Below are positions 44,470 to 53,045 of a stretch of DNA of 64,000 nucleotides, piece after piece. The notes below the pieces were generated by a model, which saw only the letters and a list, made by a program, of their open reading frames with translations, made no database searches and had not been told where the DNA came from. This DNA comes from Flavobacteriales bacterium. Its GTDB lineage: Bacteria; Bacteroidota; Bacteroidia; Flavobacteriales; Flavobacteriaceae. The stretch lies in the NCBI GenBank assembly GCA_018335925.1, contig JAGXRF010000017.1, positions 124,001 through 188,000 of the forward strand, written 5' to 3'. Every line of letters starts with the position of its first letter. Within the stretch, counting starts at the first letter, position 1. The position numbers and the translations under genes were made by a program.

Positions 44470-44489
44470 ATCACTATAGCAATTTTTTG

Positions 44490-45839
44490 TTATCCTACTT
44501 CTTTAATCATCAAATCCAATGCTTCTCTAATAATTGCCTGAGCTTCTAATTTAGAAGTATTGGTATAATCGATTAAGGCAAAATCTTCTGGGGCAACTTC
44601 GTAAATACCCAAATTTTCCATCTTTTCGATATCGTGTGTAATACAAGCCTTTAATAGCTGCATTGGAAAAATATCCATTGGCATTACTTGTTCCATTTCA
44701 CCGGTTACTACCAATGCTCTTTCTTCTCCGTTTAAATTGGTATCAGGAACATATTTTTTACCTGGCATTAACCATGATAAAGCAGTACGTTGCATACTGT
44801 GCTTGCTTGGCCCAGCAAAAGGCAACCAACCAAACATGCGATATTCGTTACCTTCTTTAATTACCGAAACAGTATTTGCGTAAAAACCTAAGTTACCACC
44901 AATATGTGATTTGGTACCAGTCAAAACATCTCCAGAAATGATTCTTACTTCTCCAGCATTGATTTTTCCGTCAACCAATTTGGCAACTTCACTGCCAATG
45001 GTAATGTTGTAATATTGTGGATTTTTTACTTCTGCACCAGCCAAAGCAATGGTTTTGGTTGGGACAAAAGTTCCGGTTTGGAAAAATGTTCCTATGATTG
45101 CTACATCTTGAGGAGCAACTACCCAAACTTTTTCTCCTTGGTTGATAGGATCTATTTTATTGATTTGTACCCCAACGTTTCCAGCTGGGTGTGGTCCGGT
45201 TACTTTGTGTAATTCTACATTTTTAGTGTTGCTAAAAATAGAATTTCCTTTTCCGGTTACAGACAAATGTACTTTTCCTTTGGTTAATTTTGCCAATGCA
45301 TTAACTCCAGCTTGAAAAGCTTCTAATTTATCTTGCATCACAAATTCTACATCTGAAGATAGCGGTGCAGAACTGTATGCTGAAATAAAAATAGCTTTTG
45401 GAGTGTCTGCAGAATGAGCAATCACATCATATGGCCTTTGTTTGATAAATGGCCAACATCCAGATGCTAACAACAAAGTTTTTACCTCTTCACCACTCAT
45501 GGCTTCAACGTTTTTAACTTCGTGCTTTACAGGAGTGTCCTGAGCATCTGCTTGAATTCTAATTTCTAAAATCACACGTTTTTCTCCTCTTACGATTTCG
45601 GTAATAGTACCGTTAACCGGAGAAACAAACATGACTTTTTCATCTGATTTGGAATAAAAAATAGGTTCTCCCGCTTTAACAGAAGCTCCTTCTTTTAAAA
45701 TTAATTTTGGAGTAACCCCATGAAAATCAGAAGGCTTGATCACAAAAGAAGACGATCTTGCTACTTCAGAAATTTGTTTTTGTGCCTCCCCAACCAAATT
45801 CAGATGCAGACCTTTGGTAATTTTAATGTCTTTGGACAT
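44490..45839 (-). CDS. nqrA: Na+-translocating NADH:quinone reductase subunit A
   Basis: A 449-residue peripheral subunit. It has an N-terminal lipoyl-like barrel (DIKITKGLHLNLVGEAQKQI...DFHGVTPKLILKEGASVKAG), HKVTGPHPAGNVGVQINKID, and VVTGEMEQVMPMDIFPMQLL near the C-terminus. It is homologous to RnfC but lacks its iron-sulphur clusters, as expected, and contacts quinone. It is the first gene of nqrABCDEF, which ends 5.9 kb later at a terminator. A consensus -33/-7 promoter lies 42 bases upstream. Confidence 0.95.
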   Translation of the reverse strand: MSKDIKITKGLHLNLVGEAQKQISEVARSSSFVIKPSDFHGVTPKLILKEGASVKAGEPIFYSKSDEKVMFVSPVNGTITEIVRGEKRVILEIRIQADAQDTPVKHEVKNVEAMSGEEVKTLLLASGCWPFIKQRPYDVIAHSADTPKAIFISAYSSAPLSSDVEFVMQDKLEAFQAGVNALAKLTKGKVHLSVTGKGNSIFSNTKNVELHKVTGPHPAGNVGVQINKIDPINQGEKVWVVAPQDVAIIGTFFQTGTFVPTKTIALAGAEVKNPQYYNITIGSEVAKLVDGKINAGEVRIISGDVLTGTKSHIGGNLGFYANTVSVIKEGNEYRMFGWLPFAGPSKHSMQRTALSWLMPGKKYVPDTNLNGEERALVVTGEMEQVMPMDIFPMQLLKACITHDIEKMENLGIYEVAPEDFALIDYTNTSKLEAQAIIREALDLMIKEVG

Positions 45840-45880
45840 AAGAATGGGTATAAATTAAAACTAGTTTTCAAAAATTGGTG

Positions 45881-45913
45881 CAAATTTAATTATTAATAAT
45901 AGACTTTCTCAAA
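45881..45913 (-). promoter_or_regulatory. Promoter of the nqr operon
   Basis: On the minus strand TTTG (45910-45913) and TAAATTTG (45881-45888) are separated by exactly 21 bases. This fits the Bacteroidota consensus TTTG-N19-21-TAnnTTTG. The -7 box lies 42 bases before the nqrA ATG. The other side of this 203-base gap shows only a weak AAAATTTG for the plus-strand gene. Confidence 0.7.
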
Positions 45914-46042
45914 CCTATTAACATTTGTCTTTAACATTTTAAGTTAATTTAAAATGATTCTAAATAATAAAAATCGATTTGTCATAAAAAGCATTGTTTG
46001 GTCTAAAATTTGTTAAATTAGCAGATTGATAAATGTAAGATT

Positions 46043-47299
46043 ATGCAAAAAATATACACCATTTGGCTTTTACTATTTGGTATTTCAGTTTGGAGTCAAG
46101 TAGAAGAGGAAGTTAATCCTCCTTACCATATCAAATCTGTAGCATTTCAACAAAACGGACAAAACGTAGTACCATTTTTTAAATTAGGTGACCCATTTCA
46201 ATTGGTGTTTGACGATTTATATGGAGACGAATCGAATTACTACTATACCATTACCCATTGCAATTATAACTGGACCAAATCGGTTTTGATGATCAATGAA
46301 TACTTAAACGGTTTAGACAACCAATTGATTATTGATTATGAAAACTCATTTAACACCTTACAAACCTATTCGCATTACCGATTGACTTTTCCGAATAGAT
46401 TTACCAAGGCTTTAAAAGTAAGCGGAAACTATGTTTTGAAAATTTTTAACTCCAAGCAAGAATTAGTGTTTTCCAGAAAGTTTATTGTATATGAGGATTT
46501 GGTAAATGTGCCATTGCAAGTACGCGTTCCGAGAGAAGTAGTTTTGATGGATCGCAAACACAATTTAGATTTTAGCATTACTCCCAGAAATATCGTTTTT
46601 CAAGATCCCATCAAAAACGTGCAAGTGGCTATTTACCAAAATGGAATTTGGGAAACAGAAATCAGAAACATCAAACCAATGTTTACTACTGGAAATTCGT
46701 TAATTTATAGATACGACAAAGAAACCCAATATTGGGCTGGAAACGAATTTTTATTTTTTGACAACAAAGACATACGAAATGCTGCAAACAATGTAAGAAG
46801 AATTTCTGCTACCAAAGATGGCTTATACAACACCTTTTTGTTCACAAGCCAACCAAGAGCAAACCAACCTTATACTTTTTTCCCGGATGTGAATGGTAAT
46901 TTTCAACCCAGAAACATCAATACTCGCGAAAACGACAATACAGAAGCCGATTATAGCTGGGTATATTTTAGTTTAAATGCTCCATTAATAGATAGTAAAA
47001 GTAAAGTATTTATCACTGGTATGTTTAACAATTACGCACGAAGTGCGGAGTTTGAAATGGAATACAATGCCAAAACTGGTTTGTTTGAAAAGGCTTTGAT
47101 GATGAAACAAGGTTTTACCAATTTTCAGTATACCGTAGTAGATAAAAAAGGAAAAATAGATTGGGAAAATGCCATGGATGGCAACTTTTTTCAAACGGAA
47201 AACAACTATAGCATTTTTGTTTACTACCGAGCAAACAACGATCGATTTGATCGAGTAATTGGCAAAGGAAGTGCAAGTTCGGTAGATATAATTCGATAA
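46043..47299 (+). CDS. Type IX secretion system plug protein (DUF5103)
   Basis: A 418-residue periplasmic protein with a signal peptide (MQKIYTIWLLLFGISVWSQ). The DUF5103 domain covers nearly the whole length: PPYHIKSVAFQQNGQNVVPF, YYYTITHCNYNWTKS, and NVPLQVRVPREVVLMDRKHN. In Flavobacterium the homologue binds the SprA translocon and closes its periplasmic side; here the same role is inferred by family. It is followed three bases later by the DUF3667 gene and then apaG, forming an operon. The window contains two likely T9SS cargo proteins. Confidence 0.85.
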   Translation: MQKIYTIWLLLFGISVWSQVEEEVNPPYHIKSVAFQQNGQNVVPFFKLGDPFQLVFDDLYGDESNYYYTITHCNYNWTKSVLMINEYLNGLDNQLIIDYENSFNTLQTYSHYRLTFPNRFTKALKVSGNYVLKIFNSKQELVFSRKFIVYEDLVNVPLQVRVPREVVLMDRKHNLDFSITPRNIVFQDPIKNVQVAIYQNGIWETEIRNIKPMFTTGNSLIYRYDKETQYWAGNEFLFFDNKDIRNAANNVRRISATKDGLYNTFLFTSQPRANQPYTFFPDVNGNFQPRNINTRENDNTEADYSWVYFSLNAPLIDSKSKVFITGMFNNYARSAEFEMEYNAKTGLFEKALMMKQGFTNFQYTVVDKKGKIDWENAMDGNFFQTENNYSIFVYYRANNDRFDRVIGKGSASSVDIIR

Positions 47300-47302
47300 A
47301 AA

Positions 47303-48421
47303 ATGACCCAATACCGTGGCACTAAATGTTTAAATTGTGAGCATCCGTTAGATGTTTCTGATAAATATTGTTGTAATTGTGGACAAAAAAATACCACCAA
47401 AAGACTGTCGGTTAAAGACTTTTTTCATGAATTTTTATCTAACTTTTATGCTTATGATTCTAAAGTAAAGAATACTATTTTTTCACTTTTCACTAAACCC
47501 GGTCATGGAGCCTTAGAGTTTATACAAGGAAAAAGGGCTAGCTATGCCAATCCATTTCGATTTTATTTAAGTGTTTCTTTGGTATACTTTATTATTGTTG
47601 GATTTTATGATAAAGTAAATAAACTTTCGGATCCAGAAGAAATTGTTTCAGAAAAAGAAGCCAGATCAAGAGATTCCATAGCACAAGTTGCTGTTTTAGA
47701 CAGTATTAAAAAAGCTTATGACAACAATCCAAATGCCCAAAAAATTTTTCCTTCCCCTGAAAAATTGGTGGAAATAAAAGTAGATACGGTAAATGTTTCG
47801 CAAAAAAAGGATACCGTTAACAAACTATATTACCAACAAGACTTACACAGTTTTGGCTTTTTGGAGCGAACCATCTACAAAACAGAATCTATGTACGAAT
47901 TAGTGGAAAAAAACGAACAAATCACTCCAAAAAAATTGATAGATTCTTTGCAATATGAACCCAGTTTTTTCAACTATTTTTTGGCAAGAAAAACAGTTCA
48001 AATAGAAGAAATTTTTGGCAGCTCTAAAGAAGAGGCCAAGCACAAAGTAGGTCAATATTTTATGGAAAAATTTCCATTCATTTTGTTTGTCTCCTTGCCA
48101 TTTTTAACTATCGCATTTTATTTAATATACTACCGTCAACACAAAACATATGCAGAACACATGGTTTTGACTTTTCAAATCATGTCGTTTGTGTTCTTAT
48201 TACTATTGTTGTTATTTTTTTTAGAGTCTTTTTTCTCCATTTCCTTACACGCTTGGCTTGGTCTTTTACTTTTGCATTACGTATATAAATCGCTTAGAAA
48301 TTTTTACCAACAAGGTCGTTTTAAAACAATAATAAAAATTGGAATCTTAACCATACTTTTATCGTTTGTAACTTCTTTAACAGGATTGATGATGTTGCTA
48401 TTTGCATTTTTATTATATTAG
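47303..48421 (+). CDS. DUF3667 domain membrane protein with zinc ribbon
   Basis: A 372-residue protein. The N-terminus KCLNCEHPLDVSDKYCCNCG has two CxxC pairs that form a zinc ribbon. VKDFFHEFLSNFYAYDSKVK and YANPFRFYLSVSLVYFIIVG follow, with four or five TM helices in the C-terminal half. This is the DUF3667 family; function unknown. The middle section has a long polar stretch and a coiled-coil-prone region. It is co-transcribed between the T9SS plug gene and apaG, so a link to the cell envelope is possible. Confidence 0.8.
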   Translation: MTQYRGTKCLNCEHPLDVSDKYCCNCGQKNTTKRLSVKDFFHEFLSNFYAYDSKVKNTIFSLFTKPGHGALEFIQGKRASYANPFRFYLSVSLVYFIIVGFYDKVNKLSDPEEIVSEKEARSRDSIAQVAVLDSIKKAYDNNPNAQKIFPSPEKLVEIKVDTVNVSQKKDTVNKLYYQQDLHSFGFLERTIYKTESMYELVEKNEQITPKKLIDSLQYEPSFFNYFLARKTVQIEEIFGSSKEEAKHKVGQYFMEKFPFILFVSLPFLTIAFYLIYYRQHKTYAEHMVLTFQIMSFVFLLLLLLFFLESFFSISLHAWLGLLLLHYVYKSLRNFYQQGRFKTIIKIGILTILLSFVTSLTGLMMLLFAFLLY

Positions 48422-48425
48422 CACC

Positions 48426-48812
48426 ATGATTTCTCAAGTAACCTGTGGCATAAAAATTTCTGTAAAGACAAGTTTTGAAGGAACTTACTTCAAAAACTAC
48501 CGCTTGCATTTTGCATTTAGTTACCAAATCACTATTGAAAATCAAGGAAAAGACTCTGTTCAATTACAATCCAGGCATTGGGAAATTTTTGATGCCTTAA
48601 ACCATCCGGAAATTGTGGATGGTGAAGGTGTAGTTGGCAAAAAACCAACTTTAAAACCTGGTGAAACACACACCTATTCTTCTGGCTGTTTGCTAGCTTC
48701 ACCTCACGGGAGTATGCGAGGTTTTTTCAACATGATTAATTTTAGCAACTCAAAAAACTTTAGAGTAATTATTCCAAGTTTCAAATTACATGCTCCTTTT
48801 GCTTTGAATTAG
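48426..48812 (+). CDS. apaG: ApaG family protein
   Basis: A 128-residue fibronectin III-like fold protein (DUF525). ISVKTSFEGTYFKNYRLHFA and QLQSRHWEIFDALNHPEIVD are typical; GEGVVGKKPTLKPGETHTYS carries the conserved GxGVVGxxP motif. In Enterobacteria ApaG is linked to diadenosine tetraphosphate metabolism and cation resistance, but its biochemical role is not settled. The ORF track begins eight codons upstream, inside the DUF3667 gene; ATG at 48426, four bases past that stop, is preferred. Confidence 0.9.
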   Translation: MISQVTCGIKISVKTSFEGTYFKNYRLHFAFSYQITIENQGKDSVQLQSRHWEIFDALNHPEIVDGEGVVGKKPTLKPGETHTYSSGCLLASPHGSMRGFFNMINFSNSKNFRVIIPSFKLHAPFALN

Positions 48813-48853
48813 TGTTTTGAATTCAAAGTAATTTTTTCTTTCACATTTAAAGT

Positions 48854-48905
48854 AAATAAGTATATACAATTACCAAATAAGTATCCCGTTTTTTATCTAT
48901 TTTTG
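48854..48905 (+). promoter_or_regulatory. Direct repeats and promoter of pruA
   Basis: AAATAAGTAT occurs at 48854-48863 and 48875-48884, exactly 21 bases apart (two helical turns). It is followed by TATTTTTG at 48898-48905, which fits the -7 consensus. The second copy covers the area where -33 would be. This looks like a site for a regulator bound to one face of the DNA. The remaining leader to the pruA ATG is about 87 bases and contains a short GGTTTT/AAAACC stem. Confidence 0.45.
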
Positions 48906-48992
48906 TGGTTAATTACAAAATTTGATGGTTTTGTCGTAAAAACCGCAAAAATCTCATTTTACAACTAATGTTTAACTACAAAATACACCAAC

Positions 48993-50618
48993 ATGTTAAA
49001 AGGTTTTTTTCAAGTACCTAAAGCAATCAACGAACCTGTAAAATCTTACGCTCCTGGAACTCCCGAAAGAGAGGCAGTGCTCAACACGTATCGCGAAATG
49101 TGGCAAGAAAAAATTGACGTGCCATTATACATAGGTAAAGAAACCATTCGCACCAACAAAACTGCAAGCATGCATCCTCCTCACGACCATCAACATCAAG
49201 TAGGAGTATACCATTTGGCAGAAAAACACCATATTGAACAAGCCATTGATGCAGCTTTAGAAGCTCGCAAACAATGGGCTGCCATGAGTTGGGAAAACAG
49301 AGCTTCGATATTTTTAAAAGCAGCGGAATTATTGGCAGGACCTTACAGAGCCAAAATCAATGCTGCTACCATGATTGCCCAATCCAAAACCATTCACCAA
49401 GCAGAAATTGATGCTGCTTGCGAAATGATTGATTTTTTAAGATACAATGTGCAATACATGACCCAAATTTATGCTGACCAACCTAACTCCGATTCAACCA
49501 CATGGAACCGAGTAGAATATAGACCATTGGAAGGATTTGTGTATGCCATTACCCCGTTTAACTTTACTGCTATTTCCGGAAATTTACCTACTTCTGCTGC
49601 CATGATGGGGAATGTGGTAATTTGGAAACCTGCTGCTACCCAAGTGTACTCAGCCAGAGTATTGATGGAAGTTTTTTTAGAAGCCGGATTGCCAATGGGT
49701 GTCATCAATATGGTAATGGGTAACTCGTCAATGATTTCGGAGGTTTTATTAAACAACCCTCATTTGGCAGGAGTTCATTTTACTGGTTCTACTGAGGTGT
49801 TTAATGATATTTGGAAAACCATCGGAAATAACATTTCTACCTACAAAACCTACCCTAGAATTGTGGGAGAAACTGGAGGAAAAGATTTCATCTTAGCACA
49901 TCCATCTGCCAATGTAAAACAAGTGGTGACAGGAATTGTAAGAGGTGGTTTTGAATTTCAAGGACAAAAATGTAGTGCTGCATCCAGAGTTTATTTACCG
50001 AAAAGCATGTGGGTAGAAGCAAAAAGCTTGCTAGAAACCGACATCCAATCCATTAAAATGGGCTCACCGGAAGATATGAATAACTTTTTTACTGCGGTGA
50101 TTTCAGAAACCTCATTCAACAAATTAGCCGGATATATCGATAGAGCCAAACAAGATGCAGATGCAGAGGTAATTATTGGTGGGAATTACGACAAATCCAA
50201 AGGTTATTTTATCGAACCAACTGTGATATTAACGTCTAACCCAAAATATGTTACCATGGAAACCGAACTATTTGGGCCTGTGGTGACCATTTATGTGTAT
50301 GACGATAGCCAATGGAAAGAAACCTTACAATTGGTAGACGAAACCTCGGCTTATGCTTTAACCGGAGCCATATTTAGTCAAGATCGTTATGCAGTGGAAG
50401 AAGCTACCGTTGCTTTGCAAAATGCAGCAGGAAATTTTTATATCAACGACAAACCAACTGGTGCGGTAGTAGGAATGCAACCATTTGGAGGAGCCAGAGC
50501 TTCCGGAACAAATGATAAAGCTGGAAGTGCTCAAAACTTATTGCGTTGGGTATCGGTAAGAACCATCAAAGAAACCTTTGTTACTCCAACAGATTACAGA
50601 TATCCATTCCTTGGATAA
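48993..50618 (+). CDS. pruA: L-glutamate gamma-semialdehyde dehydrogenase (P5C dehydrogenase)
   Basis: A 541-residue aldehyde dehydrogenase that oxidises P5C-derived glutamate semialdehyde to glutamate in proline catabolism. The catalytic Glu and Cys are in RIVGETGGKDFILAHPS and EFQGQKCSAASRVYLP. The NAD fold has ITPFNFTAISGNLPTSAAMM and VHFTGSTEVF. Length fits the stand-alone (monofunctional) P5C dehydrogenase; no PRODH domain is present and putA is not adjacent. It stands alone with repeats and a promoter upstream and a terminator downstream. Confidence 0.95.
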   Translation: MLKGFFQVPKAINEPVKSYAPGTPEREAVLNTYREMWQEKIDVPLYIGKETIRTNKTASMHPPHDHQHQVGVYHLAEKHHIEQAIDAALEARKQWAAMSWENRASIFLKAAELLAGPYRAKINAATMIAQSKTIHQAEIDAACEMIDFLRYNVQYMTQIYADQPNSDSTTWNRVEYRPLEGFVYAITPFNFTAISGNLPTSAAMMGNVVIWKPAATQVYSARVLMEVFLEAGLPMGVINMVMGNSSMISEVLLNNPHLAGVHFTGSTEVFNDIWKTIGNNISTYKTYPRIVGETGGKDFILAHPSANVKQVVTGIVRGGFEFQGQKCSAASRVYLPKSMWVEAKSLLETDIQSIKMGSPEDMNNFFTAVISETSFNKLAGYIDRAKQDADAEVIIGGNYDKSKGYFIEPTVILTSNPKYVTMETELFGPVVTIYVYDDSQWKETLQLVDETSAYALTGAIFSQDRYAVEEATVALQNAAGNFYINDKPTGAVVGMQPFGGARASGTNDKAGSAQNLLRWVSVRTIKETFVTPTDYRYPFLG

Positions 50619-50677
50619 AGGAACTAAAATTTTAAAAGAAATCTAAAAGCATACATTTTAGAAACCTAATTTTAACC

Positions 50678-50717
50678 AAAAGGTTAGTAAACTCAAAAAA
50701 GTTCTCTAACCTTTTTT
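50678..50717 (+). terminator. Terminator after pruA
   Basis: AAAAGGTTAG and CTAACCTTTT form a perfect 10-bp stem around an 18-base loop, followed by TTTT. It lies 60 bases after the pruA stop. Confidence 0.7.
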
Positions 50718-50733
50718 ATTGGAACAAAACATC

Positions 50734-51264
50734 ATGTTATACTGGATTTTTCAAAGTTATTACCGTAAAAACCAAAAACCAAAAGCACAATTGTTGGATC
50801 GGGTAAAAATGACCCAAAGCGTATCATTTAAAGATTTAGATATTTACCAACATGTAAATAATGCTCGTTATTTAAACAAATATGAAATTGCTCGTTGGCA
50901 TTTTTGTATCCAAACCGGGTTGACCAAATTTTTATTAGAACAACGCATACAATTTATTGTGGTAGGGGCCGAATTATCTTACATAAAAGAATTGAAGTGG
51001 AGAGAGAAATTTCAAATCCACACCCAACTAGTTGGAGCAGATGATAAATATGTTTACTTTGAGCAAACCATACACAGCAACGGAAAAATCAAAAACCACG
51101 GCATGTTTAAAGTACTTTTTTTACAAAAGAAAAACAAACTAAGTCCTGCTGAAATATTTCAAATGATGGGAGTAAACAATCCCCCACCCCAATTACCAGC
51201 TCATTTTGAAGCATGGCAAAAAACCATCCAAGAAAAGAAACAATACACGAAATCGTTAGCGTAA
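50734..51264 (+). CDS. Hotdog-fold acyl-CoA thioesterase-like protein
   Basis: A 176-residue protein of the 4HBT-like/THEM6-type hotdog family. VSFKDLDIYQHVNNARYLNK has the central Asp-x-x-x-His-x-Asn pattern of hotdog thioesterases, and FIVVGAELSYIKELKWREKF is the next strand pair. It would cleave an acyl-CoA thioester; the substrate is unknown. The ORF track begins five codons earlier at a TTG inside the terminator's tail; MLYWIFQSYYRK is preferred. It is followed by gpmI 62 bases later with its own promoter. Confidence 0.8.
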   Translation: MLYWIFQSYYRKNQKPKAQLLDRVKMTQSVSFKDLDIYQHVNNARYLNKYEIARWHFCIQTGLTKFLLEQRIQFIVVGAELSYIKELKWREKFQIHTQLVGADDKYVYFEQTIHSNGKIKNHGMFKVLFLQKKNKLSPAEIFQMMGVNNPPPQLPAHFEAWQKTIQEKKQYTKSLA

Positions 51265-51293
51265 AAAACAAAATGGTTTCCATGTAATTCTCT

Positions 51294-51301
51294 TAAATTT
51301 G
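51294..51301 (+). promoter_or_regulatory. -7 promoter element of gpmI
   Basis: TAAATTTG fits TAnnTTTG and lies 25 bases before the gpmI ATG. Confidence 0.5.
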
Positions 51302-51326
51302 TACTTCATTAAACACCTATCGCATC

Positions 51327-52844
51327 ATGCAAAAAAAAGTTCTTTTGATGATTTTAGATGGCTGGGGACACTCCCCTGACCCTTCTGTTTCTGCTGTTGA
51401 TCAAGCAAATACTCCATTTATAGACAGCTTGTACCAAAACTACCCAAGTGCTACCCTTAGAACAGATGGTTTGCATGTAGGATTGCCAGATGGTCAAATG
51501 GGTAATTCAGAAGTAGGACACATGAACTTAGGTGCCGGTAGAATTGTATATCAAGAATTAACTCGCATTAATTTGGCTTTACAAAACCAAACTTTAGCCA
51601 AAGAAAAAAGTTTGCAAGATGCTTTTTCTTATGCCAAAGACAACCATAAAAAAGTACACTTTTTAGGATTGGTTTCCAACGGTGGCGTTCACTCTCATAT
51701 TAGCCATTTAAAAGGTTTGGTAGAAGCTGCCCACCAATTTGGTTTAACAGATTGTTATTTACATGCTTTTACTGATGGAAGAGACGTTGACCCAAAAGCT
51801 TCGTTACAAGATTTACAAGAATTGTTGCCAGTTTTAGAAAAGAACCAAACCAAATTGGCAAGTTTGATAGGCAGATATTATGCCATGGATAGAGACAAGC
51901 GATGGGAACGTGTGAAATTAGCATACGATTTATTGGTACATGGCAAAGGAACCCCAACCAAAGATATTTTAAAATCTGTGCAAGAGAGTTATGACAACCA
52001 AATTACTGATGAATTTATTGCTCCATTGGTAATAACCAATGAACAGCAACAGCCATTGGCTACCATTGCACCGGATGATGTAGTGATTTTCTTTAATTTT
52101 AGAACCGACAGAGGAAGAGAACTTACAGAAGTATTGAGTCAAAAAGATTTTCCGGAATTTGACATGAAAGCTTTGCCTTTGTATTATGTTACCATGACCA
52201 ATTACGATGAAACGTATCAAAATGTGAAGGTAATTTACAACAAAGACAACCTGACCAATACCATTGGTGAGGTAATTTCCAATGCTGGTAAAAAACAAAT
52301 TCGCATTGCTGAAACCGAAAAATATCCGCACGTTACGTTCTTTTTTTCAGGTGGAAGAGAAGAAACTTTTGAAGGGGAGACTCGAATTTTAAGAGCTTCT
52401 CCAAAAGTAGCCACCTACGATTTAAAGCCTGAAATGAGTGCTTATGAACTTAGGGATGCTCTATTACCTGAATTAGCAAATGAAACTGCTGATTTTATTT
52501 GTTTGAATTTTGCCAACGGAGATATGGTTGGCCATACCGGAGTGATGGAAGCTGCCATACAAGCATGTGAAGCGGTAGATGTTTGCGTAAAAGATTTGAT
52601 TGAAACCGCATTAGCCCATCAATATACTACGATTGTAATTGCAGACCATGGCAATTGTGAAACCATGAAAAATCCGGATGGGAGTCCGAATACGGCACAC
52701 ACCACCAATCCGGTTCCGATTATTGTGGTAGACAACGAAATTAAGGAGGTAAAATCGGGAGTTTTAGGAAATATTGCTCCCACCATTTTGCATTTAATGG
52801 GAATTGAAAAACCTGAGGAAATGGATTTGGAGAGCTTGGTGTAG
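51327..52844 (+). CDS. gpmI: 2,3-bisphosphoglycerate-independent phosphoglycerate mutase
   Basis: A 505-residue Mn2+-dependent enzyme of glycolysis. MILDGWGHSPDP holds the first metal-binding Asp, and GQMGNSEVGHMNLGAGR the phosphorylated Ser. Metal ligands recur in IVIADHGNCETM and FANGDMVGHTGVMEA. The length is normal for the family. It stands alone with a -7 element 25 bases upstream and is followed by a structured element and a convergent gene. Confidence 0.97.
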   Translation: MQKKVLLMILDGWGHSPDPSVSAVDQANTPFIDSLYQNYPSATLRTDGLHVGLPDGQMGNSEVGHMNLGAGRIVYQELTRINLALQNQTLAKEKSLQDAFSYAKDNHKKVHFLGLVSNGGVHSHISHLKGLVEAAHQFGLTDCYLHAFTDGRDVDPKASLQDLQELLPVLEKNQTKLASLIGRYYAMDRDKRWERVKLAYDLLVHGKGTPTKDILKSVQESYDNQITDEFIAPLVITNEQQQPLATIAPDDVVIFFNFRTDRGRELTEVLSQKDFPEFDMKALPLYYVTMTNYDETYQNVKVIYNKDNLTNTIGEVISNAGKKQIRIAETEKYPHVTFFFSGGREETFEGETRILRASPKVATYDLKPEMSAYELRDALLPELANETADFICLNFANGDMVGHTGVMEAAIQACEAVDVCVKDLIETALAHQYTTIVIADHGNCETMKNPDGSPNTAHTTNPVPIIVVDNEIKEVKSGVLGNIAPTILHLMGIEKPEEMDLESLV

Positions 52845-52886
52845 AATCATACATTATCTCATTCGCTAATTAGCTAATTATCTAAT

Positions 52887-53033
52887 TACCCTAGCCCTGA
52901 TGGCAGTGGCAGCCTTGTGCAGACAAATGTTTGTTTTTGTTGGTTGTACCAAGCGACCAACGGAAGCTTGGTAAAGCCTTACAAAAACTGCATTTGGCAA
53001 ACAAGCTAGAACGGACAGCAGGAATTAGCTTCA
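52887..53033 (+). ncRNA. Nested-hairpin RNA-like element
   Basis: A 147-base stretch that can fold into one long nested hairpin. The base has CTAG and CCTG paired with CAGG and ATTAG (one G-U). Moving inward, CTTGT pairs with ACAAG, CAAATG with CATTTG, GTTTTTGT with ACAAAAAC (perfect), and ACCAAGC with GCTTGGT. The ends CTAGCCCTGATGGCAG and ACGGACAGCAGGAATTAGC flank the variable inner stem. From memory such a conserved frame with a variable hairpin recurs in flavobacterial intergenic regions; I could not search. It might match a known Bacteroidota RNA motif such as Flavo-1 in Rfam. It is more than a terminator because of its length and unpaired conserved flanks. Confidence 0.55.
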
Positions 53034-53045
53034 AAAAAAGAAAAA

